In this document: positions 45,235-56,190 of the stretch, one piece after another | Numbering within the stretch: position 1 is the first letter of the stretch | Layout of the letters: the number at the start of each line of letters is the position of its first letter | DNA from: Mycobacterium sp. IDR2000157661 | GTDB lineage: Bacteria; Actinomycetota; Actinomycetes; Mycobacteriales; Mycobacteriaceae | DNA: 64,000 bases | Assembly (NCBI RefSeq): GCF_022317005.1 | Contig: NZ_CP081006.1 | Location: 2,542,001-2,606,000, forward strand | Direction of reading: 5' to 3' | Notes under the pieces: generated by a model | Told to the model about the DNA's origin: nothing | What the model saw: only the letters and a program-made list of their open reading frames with translations | Database searches by the model: none | Made by a program: the position numbers and the translations under genes

Positions 45235-46776
45235 CTACCGCCAGGATGGCAGCCAGATCTGCATGTTCCACGTCGCCTGCGAGATCGGGATGCCCGTCAG
45301 GATCGGATACATCCAGGCGAAGTTCGTCAGCACAAGTGCCACATAGCAACTCGCCGCGATCAGCCCGAGCGTTCGCCGCTCGGCGTTCTGGTTCGGCTTG
45401 TGCAGGATGTCGCCGAGGATCAGCGCGACCATCATCACCAGGAACGGCGCCATCGTCGCGGCATAGAAGAAGTACATCTGGCGGTCGATGTCGGCGAACC
45501 ACGGCAGAAAGCCCGCGCTGTAGCCCGTCAGCGCAACGGCATAGCGCCAGTCGCGGCGCACTAACGCCCGCCACACCGCCCACGCCAGCACCGGCACCGC
45601 CAGGAACCACATCGCGGGCGTGCCCACCAGCATCACGGCCTTGACACACGACTGTGCGCCACAACCCGCCACGTCCTGGTTGTCGATCGCATACAACACC
45701 GGCCGCAGCGACATCGGCCAGGTCCACGGCTTGGATTCCCACGGGTGATGGTTGCCGTCGGCGTTGGTCAGCCCGGAATGGAACTTGTAGGCGCCGTAGG
45801 TGTAGTGCCACAGCGAGCGCACCGCGTCGGGCAGCGGCAACACGCTGTCCTGGCCGATCGACTGGCCGACCTCGTGCCGGTTCACGGCCGTCTCGGAGGC
45901 GAACCACGGCGTGTAGGAGGCCAGGTACACCGCGAACGGGATCAACACCAACGCATACAGGGACGGGCCGAGATCACGCCGGAGCGCCCCCAGCCACGGC
46001 CTGCCGACGCGGTACCGGCGGCGCGCCGCGATGTCGAACGCCAGCGTCATGACGCCGAAGAACGCGACGAAGTACAACCCCGACCACTTCGTCGCGCACG
46101 CCAAGCCGAGCAGCACGCCGGCGCCGAACCGCCACCAGCGCACGCCCAGTCGCGGGCCCCACGGCGTCTCGGTGATGCGTCCCTCGAGCAGCGCGACGTG
46201 CATCCGCTCGCGCACCTGGTCCCGGTCGACGATCAGGCAGCCGAACGCCGCCACCACGAATGCGACCAGGAAACCGTCGAGCAGCGCCGTGCGGGCCGTC
46301 ACGAAGCTCACCCCGTCGGCGATCAACAGCAGCCCGGCGATGCCGCCGACCATCGTCGACCGGCTGATCCGCCGCACGATCCGCGCCACAAGCAGCACCA
46401 TGATCACACCGCATACCGCGCCGGAGAACCGCCAGCCCAGACCGGTGTAGCCGAAGATCGCCTCGCCGACCGCCATCAGCTGCTTGCCGAGGGGTGGGTG
46501 CACCACCAGCCCGTAGCCCGGGTTGTCCTCGACGCCGTGGTTGTGCAGCATCTGCCAGGCCTGCGGCGCGTAGTGCTTCTCGTCGAAGATCGGCGTGCCC
46601 GCGTCGGTCGGCGAGCCGAGGTTGAGGAAGCGCGTCACGGCGGCCAGGGCGGTGATGACGGCGGTCATCGCCCAGCCCTGGAGGCGGTCCACGGGGCCGA
46701 AGTCGGCAACGGGCACCTGCGGCGCCGGGCTGATGACGGGGACCGCGCGCGGCGCTTGGGTGGCGGGGGCGGTCAC
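45235..46776 (-). CDS. pmt: polyprenyl-phosphate-mannose protein O-mannosyltransferase
   Basis: A 513-residue GT39-family membrane enzyme with about ten helices. The first extracytoplasmic loop has TPIFDEKHYAPQAWQML, where the acidic pair is catalytic, and PGYGLVVHPPLGKQLM follows. It moves mannose from polyprenyl-phosphate to Ser/Thr of Sec-exported proteins such as lipoproteins (known for Rv1002c). The GTG start has a -10 box 7 nt upstream that overlaps the -10 box of divergent rsmI. Confidence 0.94.
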   Translation of the reverse strand: MTAPATQAPRAVPVISPAPQVPVADFGPVDRLQGWAMTAVITALAAVTRFLNLGSPTDAGTPIFDEKHYAPQAWQMLHNHGVEDNPGYGLVVHPPLGKQLMAVGEAIFGYTGLGWRFSGAVCGVIMVLLVARIVRRISRSTMVGGIAGLLLIADGVSFVTARTALLDGFLVAFVVAAFGCLIVDRDQVRERMHVALLEGRITETPWGPRLGVRWWRFGAGVLLGLACATKWSGLYFVAFFGVMTLAFDIAARRRYRVGRPWLGALRRDLGPSLYALVLIPFAVYLASYTPWFASETAVNRHEVGQSIGQDSVLPLPDAVRSLWHYTYGAYKFHSGLTNADGNHHPWESKPWTWPMSLRPVLYAIDNQDVAGCGAQSCVKAVMLVGTPAMWFLAVPVLAWAVWRALVRRDWRYAVALTGYSAGFLPWFADIDRQMYFFYAATMAPFLVMMVALILGDILHKPNQNAERRTLGLIAASCYVALVLTNFAWMYPILTGIPISQATWNMQIWLPSWR

Positions 46777-46783
46777 GACAGCG

Positions 46784-46789
46784 ATCGTA
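46784..46789 (-). promoter_or_regulatory. leaderless -10 box for pmt
   Basis: TACGAT ends 7 nt before GTG 46776; shares two bases with the opposing rsmI box. Confidence 0.45.
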
Positions 46790-46793
46790 GGCT
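46788..46793 (+). promoter_or_regulatory. leaderless -10 box for rsmI
   Basis: TAGGCT ends 7 nt before GTG 46801. Confidence 0.45.
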
Positions 46794-46800
46794 GTCGGCT

Positions 46801-47697
46801 GTGGCAGATCCCGGGTCGTCCCCAGCACTACGTGCGGGGGCCCACCGCTCCTATCCGCCGAAAGGCACTGGCCGATTGCTGATCGGGGCGACCCCGCTGG
46901 GCAGGCCGTCGGACGCCTCGATGCGCCTGGTAGAGGCGCTGCGAACCGCGGACATCGTCGCCGCCGAGGACACCCGCCGCATCCGCACGCTGGCGCAATC
47001 GCTCGAGGTCGCGCCGAAAGGACGGGTGATCAGCCTCTATGACCAGAACGAGGCGTCGCGGGTGGCCGGGCTGGTCGAGGACATCCGGACGGGCGCGACG
47101 GTGCTGCTGGTCAGCGATGCGGGCATGCCGCTGATCAGCGACCCCGGGTACCGTCTGGTCACGGCCTGCATAGAAGCGCAGGCGCCGATCCACTGCCTGC
47201 CCGGGCCCTCAGCGGTGACGACGGCGCTGGCCGTCTCCGGGCTGCCCGCCGAGAAGTTCTGTTTCGAGGGCTTCGCTCCCCGCAAGCAGGGTGCCCGCAG
47301 GGCATGGCTGCAGGCGCTGGCCAGCGAACAGCGCACCTGCGTGTTCTTCGAGTCGCCGCGGCGGCTGGCCGGCACGCTGAGCGCCGCCGTCGACGTGCTC
47401 GGCGGCGACCGCAGGGCGGTCGTGTGCCGCGAGCTGACGAAGATCCACGAGGAGATCCTCCGCGGTGGGCTGGCCGAACTGGCCGAGTGGGCGACGCACG
47501 GCGTACTCGGCGAGATCACCGTCGTGCTGGCCGGCGCGACGCCGAAAGCCGACCTCGAGACGTTGGTCGCCGAAGTCAGCGCGCTGGTCGACGACGGCGC
47601 GCGGGTCAAGGACGCCTGTGCGCAGGTGGTCGCCGCGCATCCAGGCTCACCGCCTCGGCGCGAGCTCTACGATGCCGTGTTGCGCGCCCGAGGATGA
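46801..47697 (+). CDS. rsmI: 16S rRNA (cytidine1402-2'-O)-methyltransferase
   Basis: A 298-residue tetrapyrrole-methylase-fold enzyme that 2'-O-methylates C1402 in the ribosomal P site. Motifs: GRLLIGATPLGRPSDAS, VAAEDTRRIRTLA, LLVSDAGMPLISDPG, LPGPSAVTTALAVSGLP and CRELTKIHEE. GTG 46801 adds about 20 residues before the conserved start but has a well-placed -10 box; GTG 46831 is the alternative. The 3' end overlaps pabB tail to tail by 51 bp. Confidence 0.93.
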   Translation: MADPGSSPALRAGAHRSYPPKGTGRLLIGATPLGRPSDASMRLVEALRTADIVAAEDTRRIRTLAQSLEVAPKGRVISLYDQNEASRVAGLVEDIRTGATVLLVSDAGMPLISDPGYRLVTACIEAQAPIHCLPGPSAVTTALAVSGLPAEKFCFEGFAPRKQGARRAWLQALASEQRTCVFFESPRRLAGTLSAAVDVLGGDRRAVVCRELTKIHEEILRGGLAELAEWATHGVLGEITVVLAGATPKADLETLVAEVSALVDDGARVKDACAQVVAAHPGSPPRRELYDAVLRARG

Positions 47698-48909
47698 GGC
47701 GGTGCCGTCCCGGATGATCGGAGCGGCCTTGTGCAGGCACTCCTCCCACTCGCTATCGGGATCCGAGTCGGCGGTAATGCCCCCGCCTACTCCGAGCACC
47801 GCGTTGCCCGACGCGTCGAACTCGACGGTCCGGATCGCCACGTTCAGCTCACACCCCGCGACCGGCGACGCCAACCCGACGGTCCCGCAGTACACCCCGC
47901 GGCGAAGCGGTTCCCATGCCGACAACAGCGCGCGCGCCCGCGCCTTCGGCGTGCCCGTCACCGACGCTGGCGGAAACGTCGCGTCTAGTACCGCGGTCAT
48001 CGGCACGTCGACACCCACTCGCGCCGCCACCGTCGACACCAGATGCCACACGCCGGGCGCGGGCTGCACGGCCAGCAGTTCGGGCACCGTCACCGTCCCG
48101 GTGTCGGCGACGCGGCCGAGATCGTTGCGCACCAGGTCGACGATCATGATGTTCTCGGCGACGTCCTTGACCGAGGCCCGCAGCTGTACCGGATCGGCGG
48201 ACAGCGGCAGGGTGCCCTTGATCGGGCTCGACGCCACCACCTGACCCCGCCTGCGCAGGAATAACTCCGGCGACAACGAGGCCACCGCACCCCACGCGCC
48301 GGCGAGAAATGCGGCCCGGGCCGGGGAGGTGCGCCCGACCGCGTCGACGAAGAAGTCGACCGGTGAGCCGTCGAGTCGTCCGCCGAACTGCGTGCAGACA
48401 CACGCCTGGTACACCTCGCCCGCCGCGATGGCCGCCAGGCAGTCGAGCACGCCACGGCGGTGCGCGTCCCGGTCGGGGTCACGCCATCGCACGACGGCAG
48501 GCCGGGGCGCTACGGGTGTGCGCACCGCTTCGGCGACCCACTCGGGAAGCGCTGCGCCGCTGAGACTTTCGTGCCACCAGCGGCCGTCGCGGTCCTGGCG
48601 CAGCACGCAGTTAGACCAGCCGCCCGCGGCTTCGGGTATGCGTGGGCCCAGCCCGTCGGCGGCCGCGTCCGGATACGACAGATAGCCGAACCAGCCGCCG
48701 CCGACCGGCCCGTCCGCGGCGCCGGTGGCCACGTCGAACGCCGAGACGACGGGCGTCGCCGTCACGGAGGGCGCGATGACGGCGCCGGAGCCGAACCACT
48801 CACCGAGCAGCGCGGCGGGCGGGGGCAAAGCCAGCCGCGCACCGGCATACGCGACGGCGCGCAGCACCTCCGGGGCACTGCCCAGGTCGCCGAGCCGGTC
48901 GATCCGCAC
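47647..48909 (-). CDS. pabB: aminodeoxychorismate synthase component I
   Basis: A 420-residue chorismate-utilising enzyme that aminates chorismate for folate synthesis. The C-terminal catalytic half has GEVYQACVCTQF, SLSPELFLRR, SSPIKGTLPLS, NIMIVDLVRNDLGRVA and TFPPASVTGTPK. It is shorter than E. coli PabB, with a reduced N-terminal domain, as in Rv1005c. The last 17 codons lie inside the end of the opposing rsmI gene. Confidence 0.93.
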   Translation of the reverse strand: MRIDRLGDLGSAPEVLRAVAYAGARLALPPPAALLGEWFGSGAVIAPSVTATPVVSAFDVATGAADGPVGGGWFGYLSYPDAAADGLGPRIPEAAGGWSNCVLRQDRDGRWWHESLSGAALPEWVAEAVRTPVAPRPAVVRWRDPDRDAHRRGVLDCLAAIAAGEVYQACVCTQFGGRLDGSPVDFFVDAVGRTSPARAAFLAGAWGAVASLSPELFLRRRGQVVASSPIKGTLPLSADPVQLRASVKDVAENIMIVDLVRNDLGRVADTGTVTVPELLAVQPAPGVWHLVSTVAARVGVDVPMTAVLDATFPPASVTGTPKARARALLSAWEPLRRGVYCGTVGLASPVAGCELNVAIRTVEFDASGNAVLGVGGGITADSDPDSEWEECLHKAAPIIRDGTASSSGAQHGIVELAPRR

Positions 48910-48921
48910 GGGCTCAGCTTG

Positions 48922-49836
48922 TCAGACCTGCCGGCTTATCTCCCGCGGGATGTCGACGGCCGCCAGCTTGTCCGGGTTGCGCATCGCATAGAAGTGCGAG
49001 ATGCGGCCGTCGGTGATCTCGATGGTGATAATGCCCTCGAAGCTGTCACCGAGGTAGAGCCGCAGCGCCGGGGCGCCGTTGTACCAGGCAGGCTCCACCC
49101 GCCCGGTCTCGCCGGCCTGCCGGACCAGGCCGATGAGCACTCGTGCGACGCGATCGGCGCCGACGACGGGCCTGCGTGCGGCGCTGACCTTGCCGTCGCT
49201 GTCCGCAGTCCATGCGACGTCGTCGGTCAACATCTCCAGTAGTCCGTCGAGGTCGCCGGTCGACGCTGCGGCGAAGAACCGCGCCGTGAGCTCCATCGAC
49301 AGCTTCGGGTCGACGGGCTCGAACCGCTTGCGCCGCGACTGCACGTGCTCGCGGGCGCGGTGCGCCATCTGGCGGACGGCGGCCGTCGACTTGCCGACGG
49401 TCGCGGCGATCTCGTCGTGGCTGAAGCCGAACACCTCGCGCAGCACGAACACTGCGCGTTCGTCGGGACTCAACGTCTCGAGCACGACGAGCATGGCCAT
49501 CGAAACCGACTCGGCAAGAATGAGATCGGAAGAGGGGTCAGTGCCGTTGGCGGCGTCGAGCAACAGCGGCTCGGGCAGCCACGGGCCGACGTAGTCCTCG
49601 CGTCTGCGGGTCTGCGCCCGCAACGAGTTGAGGGCCTGCCTGGTGACGAGCTGGGCGAGGTAGGCCTTGGTGTCGTGCACCGTGGCCAGATCGACCTCGG
49701 CCCAGCGCACGTAACTCTCCTGCAGCACGTCGTCGGATTCGGTTGCGCTGCCGAGGATCTCGTAGGCGATCGTGAACAGCAGCGGACGCAGCCGCGTGAA
49801 CCGCTCGGCGTGTTCGTCACCCGGCGCGGTGCTCAT
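48922..49836 (-). CDS. ECF41-type sigma factor with SnoaL-like C-terminal domain, copy 1
   Basis: A 304-residue sigma factor. Sigma-2 (about 10-75; LRPLLFTIAYEILGSATESDDVLQ), sigma-4 (about 115-175; LSPDERAVFVLREVFGFSHDEIA) and a SnoaL-like extension (about 185-300) are followed to the end. The three ECF41 hallmarks are present: WLPEP (86-90) between the sigma domains, DGKV in DSDGKVSAARRP, and NPDKL (287-291). ECF41 factors use the extension in place of an anti-sigma factor. It overlaps the upstream FAD oxidoreductase by four bases (ATGA). M. tuberculosis SigJ is a relative. Confidence 0.9.
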   Translation of the reverse strand: MSTAPGDEHAERFTRLRPLLFTIAYEILGSATESDDVLQESYVRWAEVDLATVHDTKAYLAQLVTRQALNSLRAQTRRREDYVGPWLPEPLLLDAANGTDPSSDLILAESVSMAMLVVLETLSPDERAVFVLREVFGFSHDEIAATVGKSTAAVRQMAHRAREHVQSRRKRFEPVDPKLSMELTARFFAAASTGDLDGLLEMLTDDVAWTADSDGKVSAARRPVVGADRVARVLIGLVRQAGETGRVEPAWYNGAPALRLYLGDSFEGIITIEITDGRISHFYAMRNPDKLAAVDIPREISRQV

Positions 49837-50996
49837 CGGACCGGAAGCTCCCGTTCGACCTCCACCAGCTGCGGGACGCGGTCGTAGCCCTGGTAGCGGT
49901 GATAGGAACCCGGCTTCTTCGCTTCTCCGGCCATCCACTTCACCGTCCACTGGCAGACCTGTTCCTTGATGAACGCGCCGGCCTTGCCACCGATGTAGAA
50001 GTTGATCGGGGTGTCGTCCTTGCGGTGCAACTGCAGCGTGCCCGCCCCGCGTCCCAGGCTGATGCACTGGGCGGCCATCGGCACGCCGATGCGTTCCGGG
50101 CCTGCGCCATCGATACGGCTCAGGATCGTGTTCGCCGCCACCGCTCCCATCGGCAGACTTGCCTGGCAGCTCATCCGGTACGGCTGGTTCGACGGTGAGG
50201 CGGAATCACCGGCGGCGACGATCCGCGCGTCGGTGATGCTGGTGAGCGTCTCGTCGGTGAGCAGCCGGCCCAGCTCGTCGGTGGCCAGTCCGCTGGCCGC
50301 GGCCAGCCCGGGCACGCCGAAGCCCGTGGTCCACACCGTCGCCGCACTCGGCAGCATCCGTCCACCGGCAAGCACCACGGAGTCGGCGGTCACCGCGGCG
50401 ACCGATTCCTCGACCACTGTCACGCCCAGCCTGCGCAACCGCTTGGCCACCGAGCGGCGGCCCGGACCGCTCAGTGACGGTGCCAACGCGTCACCGACCA
50501 GCGTTACCGAACGTCCCGTCTCGGCGAACTCCGAAGCGGCCTCGATCCCGGTGAGACCGGCGCCCACCACGACCACGGGCGCGGACAGCGGCACGTCGGC
50601 CAGCCGAGCCGCCAACCGCCGCGCCTGCTCGAGTTCACTGAGCGGGTAGGCGAATTCGCGGGCGCCGGGGACACCCGCAGGCACCGCTCCGGTGCTGCCG
50701 ACGGCGTAGACCAGATAGTCGTAGCGCATCGACCCACCCGACGTCAGGTCGACAGTGCGGGCCGCGGCATCGATGCGCTCGACGCCGTCGACCACGAAGC
50801 GGACCCGCTCGTTCAGGACGTCGGCATAGTCGATCACCGCGTCGTCGTTGCCCGCGACAAGCTGATGCAGTCGGATCCGCTCGACGAACGCCGGACGCGG
50901 GTTGATCAGGGTGACGTCCGCGTGCGGGGCGAGCCGGTTGGCGGCCATCACGCCGGCGTAACCGCCGCCGACGACGACCTTGGTGTTGTCGGTCAT
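49833..50996 (-). CDS. NDH-2/AIF-type FAD-dependent oxidoreductase, copy 1
   Basis: A 387-residue pyridine-nucleotide-disulfide-type flavoprotein. FAD-binding GGGYAGVMAANRLA lies near the N-terminus. NAD(P)H-binding VVVGAGLTGIEAASEFAE is at about 150, and the second FAD motif ARIVAAGDSA is present. No membrane helix and no redox Cys pair, so it is closer to NDH-2/AIF-like proteins than to disulfide reductases. GAGGAG lies 8 nt before ATG 50996. It is co-transcribed with the ECF41 sigma factor behind it, as expected for the oxidoreductase partners of ECF41. Substrate unknown. Confidence 0.85.
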   Translation of the reverse strand: MTDNTKVVVGGGYAGVMAANRLAPHADVTLINPRPAFVERIRLHQLVAGNDDAVIDYADVLNERVRFVVDGVERIDAAARTVDLTSGGSMRYDYLVYAVGSTGAVPAGVPGAREFAYPLSELEQARRLAARLADVPLSAPVVVVGAGLTGIEAASEFAETGRSVTLVGDALAPSLSGPGRRSVAKRLRRLGVTVVEESVAAVTADSVVLAGGRMLPSAATVWTTGFGVPGLAAASGLATDELGRLLTDETLTSITDARIVAAGDSASPSNQPYRMSCQASLPMGAVAANTILSRIDGAGPERIGVPMAAQCISLGRGAGTLQLHRKDDTPINFYIGGKAGAFIKEQVCQWTVKWMAGEAKKPGSYHRYQGYDRVPQLVEVERELPVR

Positions 50997-51075
50997 GGTG
51001 ATCTCCTCGGGGTCATCCGGCTCTTCGCCGGCCGCCGGAGGCGGCCAATTCACCTGTGAGCCGGTCTGCCCTCCA

Positions 51076-51102
51076 GACACCTCGCATCTCCGGAGTGTGA
51101 CA
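51076..51102 (-). promoter_or_regulatory. ECF41-type promoter, copy 1
   Basis: Minus strand TGTCACA (51102-51096), 16 nt, TGTC (51079-51076), followed by TGGAGGGC. ECF41 promoters are described as TGTCACA with CGTC at -10. The same pattern precedes copy 2. Confidence 0.75.
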
Positions 51103-51126
51103 CCTCGCCGGCGAATGTGTCGCAGG

Positions 51127-52026
51127 TCACTGCCGGGCGACGGTCCGCGGGGTGAACGCCGTCAGCTTGTCCGGGTTGCGCATGGCGTAGAAGTTGGTGA
51201 TCCGGTCGTCGACGATCTCGATGAGGAACACGCCCTCGAAGGTGTCGCCCCGGTGGATGGCGACCGCCGGAGCGAAGTTGCAGGTAGTGACCTCGAAGCG
51301 GACGTCGGCCATTTCGCGGGTGAACTCGAAGAACCTCGATAGGACCGCCGCCACCTTCCTCGCGCCGACGATGGGCCTGCGCGCAGCGGCGGCCTTACCG
51401 CCGCTGTCGGCGGTCCACGTGACGTCCGGGGCCAGCAGCGTCATCAGGTCCTGCACCTCACCGGTCTGCGCGGCGGTCAGGAACCGGTCGGTGATCTGTG
51501 CGCTCCAGGCGCTGTCCACGGGCCCGAACCGTCGGCGGCGGGCGTGCACGTGCGCCCGGGCACGGTGCGCCATCTGGCGCACCGTCGCCACGGACTTGCC
51601 GACCGCTCCGGCGATCTCGTCGTGGTCGAAGCCGAACACCTCGCGCAGTACGAAGACCGCCCGCTCATCCGGGGTGAGCGTCTCCAACAACACCAGCATC
51701 GCCATCGAAACCGATTCCGCCAGAACCACATCGGTTGCCGCGTCGCGGTCGTCGAGCAGCAGGGGCTCCGGCAGCCACGGGCCGACGTACTCCTCTCGAC
51801 GGCGGGCCCTGGCCCGCAGCGCGTTGAGCGCCTCGCGGGTGACCAGTTGTGCGAGATAGGACTTCGTGTCCCGCACCGTCGCCAGGTCCACGTCGGCCCA
51901 CCGCAGGTAGCTGTCCTGTAGCACGTCGTCGGATTCCGTTGCCGAACCGAGTATCTCGTAGGCGATCGTGAACAGCAGCGGCCGTAAGTGGGTGAACCTC
52001 TCGGCGTGCTCGTCCGAGACGGTCAC
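51127..52026 (-). CDS. ECF41-type sigma factor with SnoaL-like C-terminal domain, copy 2
   Basis: A 299-residue paralogue of the sigma factor at 48922-49836. It has the same domain order and the three ECF41 motifs (VGPWLPEPLLLD, DSGGKAAAARRP, YAMRNPDKL). The sigma regions are very similar between the copies; the SnoaL part is more divergent, which would allow different signals. GTG 52026 overlaps the stop of the upstream oxidoreductase. Downstream, 24 nt after its stop, lies the promoter of copy 1, so the two modules are head-to-tail. Confidence 0.9.
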   Translation of the reverse strand: MTVSDEHAERFTHLRPLLFTIAYEILGSATESDDVLQDSYLRWADVDLATVRDTKSYLAQLVTREALNALRARARRREEYVGPWLPEPLLLDDRDAATDVVLAESVSMAMLVLLETLTPDERAVFVLREVFGFDHDEIAGAVGKSVATVRQMAHRARAHVHARRRRFGPVDSAWSAQITDRFLTAAQTGEVQDLMTLLAPDVTWTADSGGKAAAARRPIVGARKVAAVLSRFFEFTREMADVRFEVTTCNFAPAVAIHRGDTFEGVFLIEIVDDRITNFYAMRNPDKLTAFTPRTVARQ

Positions 52027-53219
52027 GTGCGCGCGACCAGTCCGGCGTGCTGCGCTTCCGGCCGCGGCCCGCCCTTGAACCAGGGCGCCGACCCCGGCTT
52101 GCGGGCCTGCCGGCGCAGACCCCACACCGTGCCCCGGCAGATGGCCTCCTTCACCTTCGCGGCAAGGCGGCCGCCGAGGTACGCGTTCATCGGTGAGTTG
52201 TCCCTGCGGCCCAATTGCAGCAGGCCGCCGCGGCGGCCCAGGCTGGTGCACGAATTGCCAGCGAAGCCGTACTCGAACACCGGAGGCTCGGTGCCCGCGA
52301 TCCGGCTCAGCACTGTGTTGCCGGCCTGCGGCCCGAGTTGTGACGCCGTCGCGCAGCACATGCGTAACGGCGCGCCCGATGGGGCGGCGCAGTCACCGGC
52401 CGCCACGATGCGGACATCGTCCACGCTGGTCAGCGTCTCATCGGTCAGCAACCGACCGATGGCGTCGGTGCTGAGGCCGCTGGCCGCAGCCAGTCGAGGC
52501 ACCGAGAACCCGGCGGCCCACACGGTGAGGGCGGTCGGGCGCACGGCGCCGTCGGCGAACACCACCGCGTCCGGGCGGACTTCGGCGACGACGTCGTCGG
52601 CCAGCACGGCGACGCCCAGCTTGGCCAGCGCCTTGGCGACCGAGCGACGGCCCGGCGCCGACAGCGTCGGGGCCAGCTGCCCACCGCAGACGAGGGTGAC
52701 CCGTCGGCTCTGTTCGGCGAGCTCGGCGGCGACCTCGATACCGGTGAACCCGCCGCCGACGACCGTCACCGGCGCGTCGTGGTGCAGCTGGGCGAGCCGC
52801 TCACGCAACCGGTGCGCGTGTTCGAATTCGGCCACTGAGTAGGCGAATTCGGCGACGCCGTGGATCGACGACGGCGTCGCCGCCGAGCTGCCGACCGCAT
52901 AGATCACGTAGTCGTACTGCAGCGATTGGCCCGAGGCAAGCCGCACCTCGCGCGCCCCGGTGTCGATGCGCGTCGCGGTGTCGACCACCAGGCGGATGCC
53001 GTCGCCCAGCAGGGTTCCGTAGTCGACGGCGGCGTCGTAACCGCCGGCCGCCACCTGGTGCAGGCGGATCCGCTCGACGAATGTCGGGCGCGGATTGACC
53101 AACGTGACCTCGACGTCGCTGCGCAGCCGAAGTTGGTTGGCCGCCAGGGTTCCGGAGTAGCCGCCGCCGATGACGACGACCTTTGTGCGCGTGCTGTTTC
53201 GTGTGTTGTTTTCAGTCAT
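52023..53219 (-). CDS. NDH-2/AIF-type FAD-dependent oxidoreductase, copy 2
   Basis: A 398-residue paralogue of the flavoprotein at 49833-50996, sharing VVVIGGGYSGTLAANQL, NPRPTFVERIRLHQ, VVGGGFTGIEVAAELAE and VRIVAAGDCA. Compared with copy 1 it has extra Cys residues (RMCCATAS, GNSCTSLG) that might be redox active. ATG 53219 follows the ECF41-type -10 element by only 8 nt, so the transcript is likely leaderless or nearly so. First gene of the four-gene run. Confidence 0.85.
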   Translation of the reverse strand: MTENNTRNSTRTKVVVIGGGYSGTLAANQLRLRSDVEVTLVNPRPTFVERIRLHQVAAGGYDAAVDYGTLLGDGIRLVVDTATRIDTGAREVRLASGQSLQYDYVIYAVGSSAATPSSIHGVAEFAYSVAEFEHAHRLRERLAQLHHDAPVTVVGGGFTGIEVAAELAEQSRRVTLVCGGQLAPTLSAPGRRSVAKALAKLGVAVLADDVVAEVRPDAVVFADGAVRPTALTVWAAGFSVPRLAAASGLSTDAIGRLLTDETLTSVDDVRIVAAGDCAAPSGAPLRMCCATASQLGPQAGNTVLSRIAGTEPPVFEYGFAGNSCTSLGRRGGLLQLGRRDNSPMNAYLGGRLAAKVKEAICRGTVWGLRRQARKPGSAPWFKGGPRPEAQHAGLVART

Positions 53220-53227
53220 GCCCTCAA

Positions 53228-53254
53228 GACACCTTCCGGCCGGCGGCCGTGACA
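53228..53254 (-). promoter_or_regulatory. ECF41-type promoter, copy 2
   Basis: Minus strand TGTCACG (53254-53248), 16 nt, TGTC (53231-53228), then TTGAGGGC and the ATG. Same spacing and flanking GAGGGC as copy 1. Confidence 0.75.
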
Positions 53255-53271
53255 GAAAGTGACCTACATCA

Positions 53272-56165
<2,894 letters not shown>

Positions 56166-56178
56166 GTCCGCCTCAGCT

Positions 56179-56184
56179 TATGGT
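56179..56184 (+). promoter_or_regulatory. leaderless -10 box for tatD
   Basis: TATGGT ends 6 nt before GTG 56191; decides this start over ATG 56164, which would overlap metG. Confidence 0.5.
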
Positions 56185-56190
56185 GTTGCG

